Assembly (NCBI GenBank): GCA_003158365.1
Contig: PMIW01000132.1
Coordinates: forward strand, 1-16,208
Source: Ignavibacteriota bacterium
GTDB taxonomy: Bacteria; Bacteroidota; Ignavibacteria; Tepidaquicellales; Tepidaquicellaceae
DNA length: 16,208 nt
Direction of reading: 5' to 3'
Shown: positions 15,441 to 16,208 of the stretch, in pieces
Numbering within the stretch: position 1 is the stretch's first letter
Layout: the number at the start of each line of letters is the position of its first letter
The notes under the pieces: model-generated
Told to the model about the DNA's origin: nothing
Databases searched by the model: none
What the model saw: the letters and a program-made list of their open reading frames with translations, nothing else
Translations under genes and position numbers: made by a program

Positions 15441-16160
15441 CTAATTATTATTTATAACAACTACAAACTCCCCTTTTTCCTTAATGGAATCCGGGTTGAT
15501 TTCTTTAAGATTTCCGCGTGTGATTTCTTCAAATTTTTTTGTTAGCTCACGGCAAACGGCTACCTCACGATTTCCAAAATATTTTACACATTCCTTTAGC
15601 ATTTTTTTAATCCTGTATTTCGCTTCAAAAATTATAATCGTTTGCCTGATATTTTTTAATTCATTGAAAGTTTTTTCGCGTCCTTTTTTCTGAGGAAGAA
15701 ATCACTGGAAATAAAATTTTTCAGTCGGAAATCCGGAAAGCACGAGTGCATTAATTATCGAACTCGCACCCGGAATTGAAAATACATCAATTCCCTGCTC
15801 AACGCATTTTGATACTAATATACTACCGGGGTCAGAAATACAGGGTGTTCCTGCATCTGAAACGAGAGCAACAGATTTATCATTTTTCAACTCGCTTATA
15901 AGATGTTCAAGTTTATTTTCTTCAACATTTGAATAATAGCTCATCATTTTAGTCCTGATTCCGAAATGTGATAACAGGTTTCCTGTCACGCGTGTATCTT
16001 CACAGGCGATTAAATCAACATTCTCAAGAATATAAAGAGCCCTGAAAGATATATCTTCAAAATTACCTACAGGCGTAGAAACTACATATAGTATACCCTT
16101 TTCGGCTTTTAAATCCTGAAATTTTTCTTTTGTAAATTCTTTTATTTCGTTGTTGTTCAT
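15441..16160 (-). pseudogene. rsmI: rsmI, 16S rRNA (cytidine1402-2'-O)-methyltransferase, interrupted by an in-frame TGA
   Basis: RsmI transfers a methyl group from S-adenosylmethionine to the ribose of C1402 in the decoding centre of 16S rRNA. The first 152 codons (16160 to 15705) contain YVVSTPVGNFEDISFRA, CEDTRVTGNLLSHFGI, LVSDAGTPCISDPG and IPGASSIINALVLSGFPTEKFYFQ. Then comes TGA at 15702-15704. The same frame continues without shift as FLPQKKGREKTFNEL, then the IIIFEAKYRIKKML, VAVCRELTKKFEEITRG and KGEFVVVI segments, to TAG at 15441-15443. The whole frame of 240 codons matches the usual RsmI length. The TGA falls where the family has the Gly of a conserved F-x-G-F-L-P motif, one base change from GGA. 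Either a nonsense mutation or a sequence error is likely. The short product ending at 15702 would lack the C-terminal half of the methyltransferase fold. Confidence 0.88.
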
Positions 16161-16173
16161 AATGTGTTCTATT

Positions 16174-16196
16174 CCCCTCTCCTCTCAGGAGAGGGG
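16174..16196. repeat. GC-rich inverted repeat upstream of rsmI at the window edge
   Basis: CCCCTCTCCT (16174-16183) and AGGAGAGGGG (16187-16196) form a perfect 10-bp stem with a 3-nt loop, followed by GAAGGGGGTGAG to the window end. Its base composition differs sharply from its surroundings. This CCCTCTCC...GGAGAGGGG...GGGTGAG sequence resembles a dispersed palindromic repeat that I have seen in many bacterial genomes; it might also be the terminator of a gene beyond the window. Confidence 0.55.
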
Positions 16197-16208
16197 GAAG
16201 GGGGTGAG

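Noticed and set aside
15702..15704. Selenocysteine at the rsmI TGA.
   Set aside because: The family position is glycine, not cysteine, and has no redox role.
15441..16160. TGA read as glycine (code 25, as in Gracilibacteria and SR1), suggested by TGA at a Gly position in rsmI.
   Set aside because: The HsmA-like gene and cutC end in TGA, none of the long ORFs has another internal TGA, and gene content fits Bacteroidota. A point mutation or error is simpler.

Overview
The window is AT-rich bacterial DNA, most likely from the Ignavibacteria/Chlorobi side of the Bacteroidota. This rests on a type IX secretion sorting domain of the PNPFNP...GIYFYKI kind at the left edge, weak or absent Shine-Dalgarno sequences, and a gene set typical of that group. 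The assignment is inferred from style, not from a marker gene.

Layout. 1-2273 (+ strand) holds the 3' end of a T9SS-secreted protein, a small HsmA-type membrane protein and a FadL/OMPP1 outer-membrane porin, closed by a strong terminator at about 2285-2313. 2328-8280 (- strand) is a three-gene unit transcribed as GH2 beta-mannosidase, C_GCAxxG_C_C cysteine-rich protein, GH92 alpha-mannosidase. 8281-8600 is a gap with the C-terminal relic of an outer-membrane protein. 8601-9269 (+) is a lone lipoprotein gene of unknown function. 9348-15305 (- strand) is a five-gene unit transcribed as DUF1003 membrane protein, GH20 beta-hexosaminidase, glycosylasparaginase, CutC-like protein, PNGase F-like amidase, with gaps of 3 nt, 19 nt, 6 nt and a 4-nt ATGA overlap. 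15306-15440 carries three copies of a palindrome. 15441-16160 (-) is rsmI, interrupted by an in-frame TGA at a codon that is normally a conserved glycine.

How the genes fit together. The two minus-strand units together encode enzymes for nearly every bond in a eukaryotic-type N-glycoprotein: PNGase F-like (whole glycan from Asn), GH92 (alpha-mannose), GH20 (terminal and possibly core GlcNAc), GH2 (the core Man-beta-1,4-GlcNAc bond) and glycosylasparaginase (GlcNAc-Asn). This resembles the lysosomal glycoprotein degradation set, placed in a bacterial periplasm or on its surface. All five enzymes carry Sec or Tat signals. No SusC/SusD pair, transporter or regulator is in the window, so it is not a standard polysaccharide utilisation locus.

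Most notable: the compact N-glycan/glycoprotein catabolic locus; a PNGase F homologue that keeps the two essential acidic residues but seems to lack the third; a shortened CutC translationally coupled to it; a C-terminal module shared by the GH92 and GH20 enzymes; the TGA in rsmI; and the triple palindrome ahead of the glycan unit.
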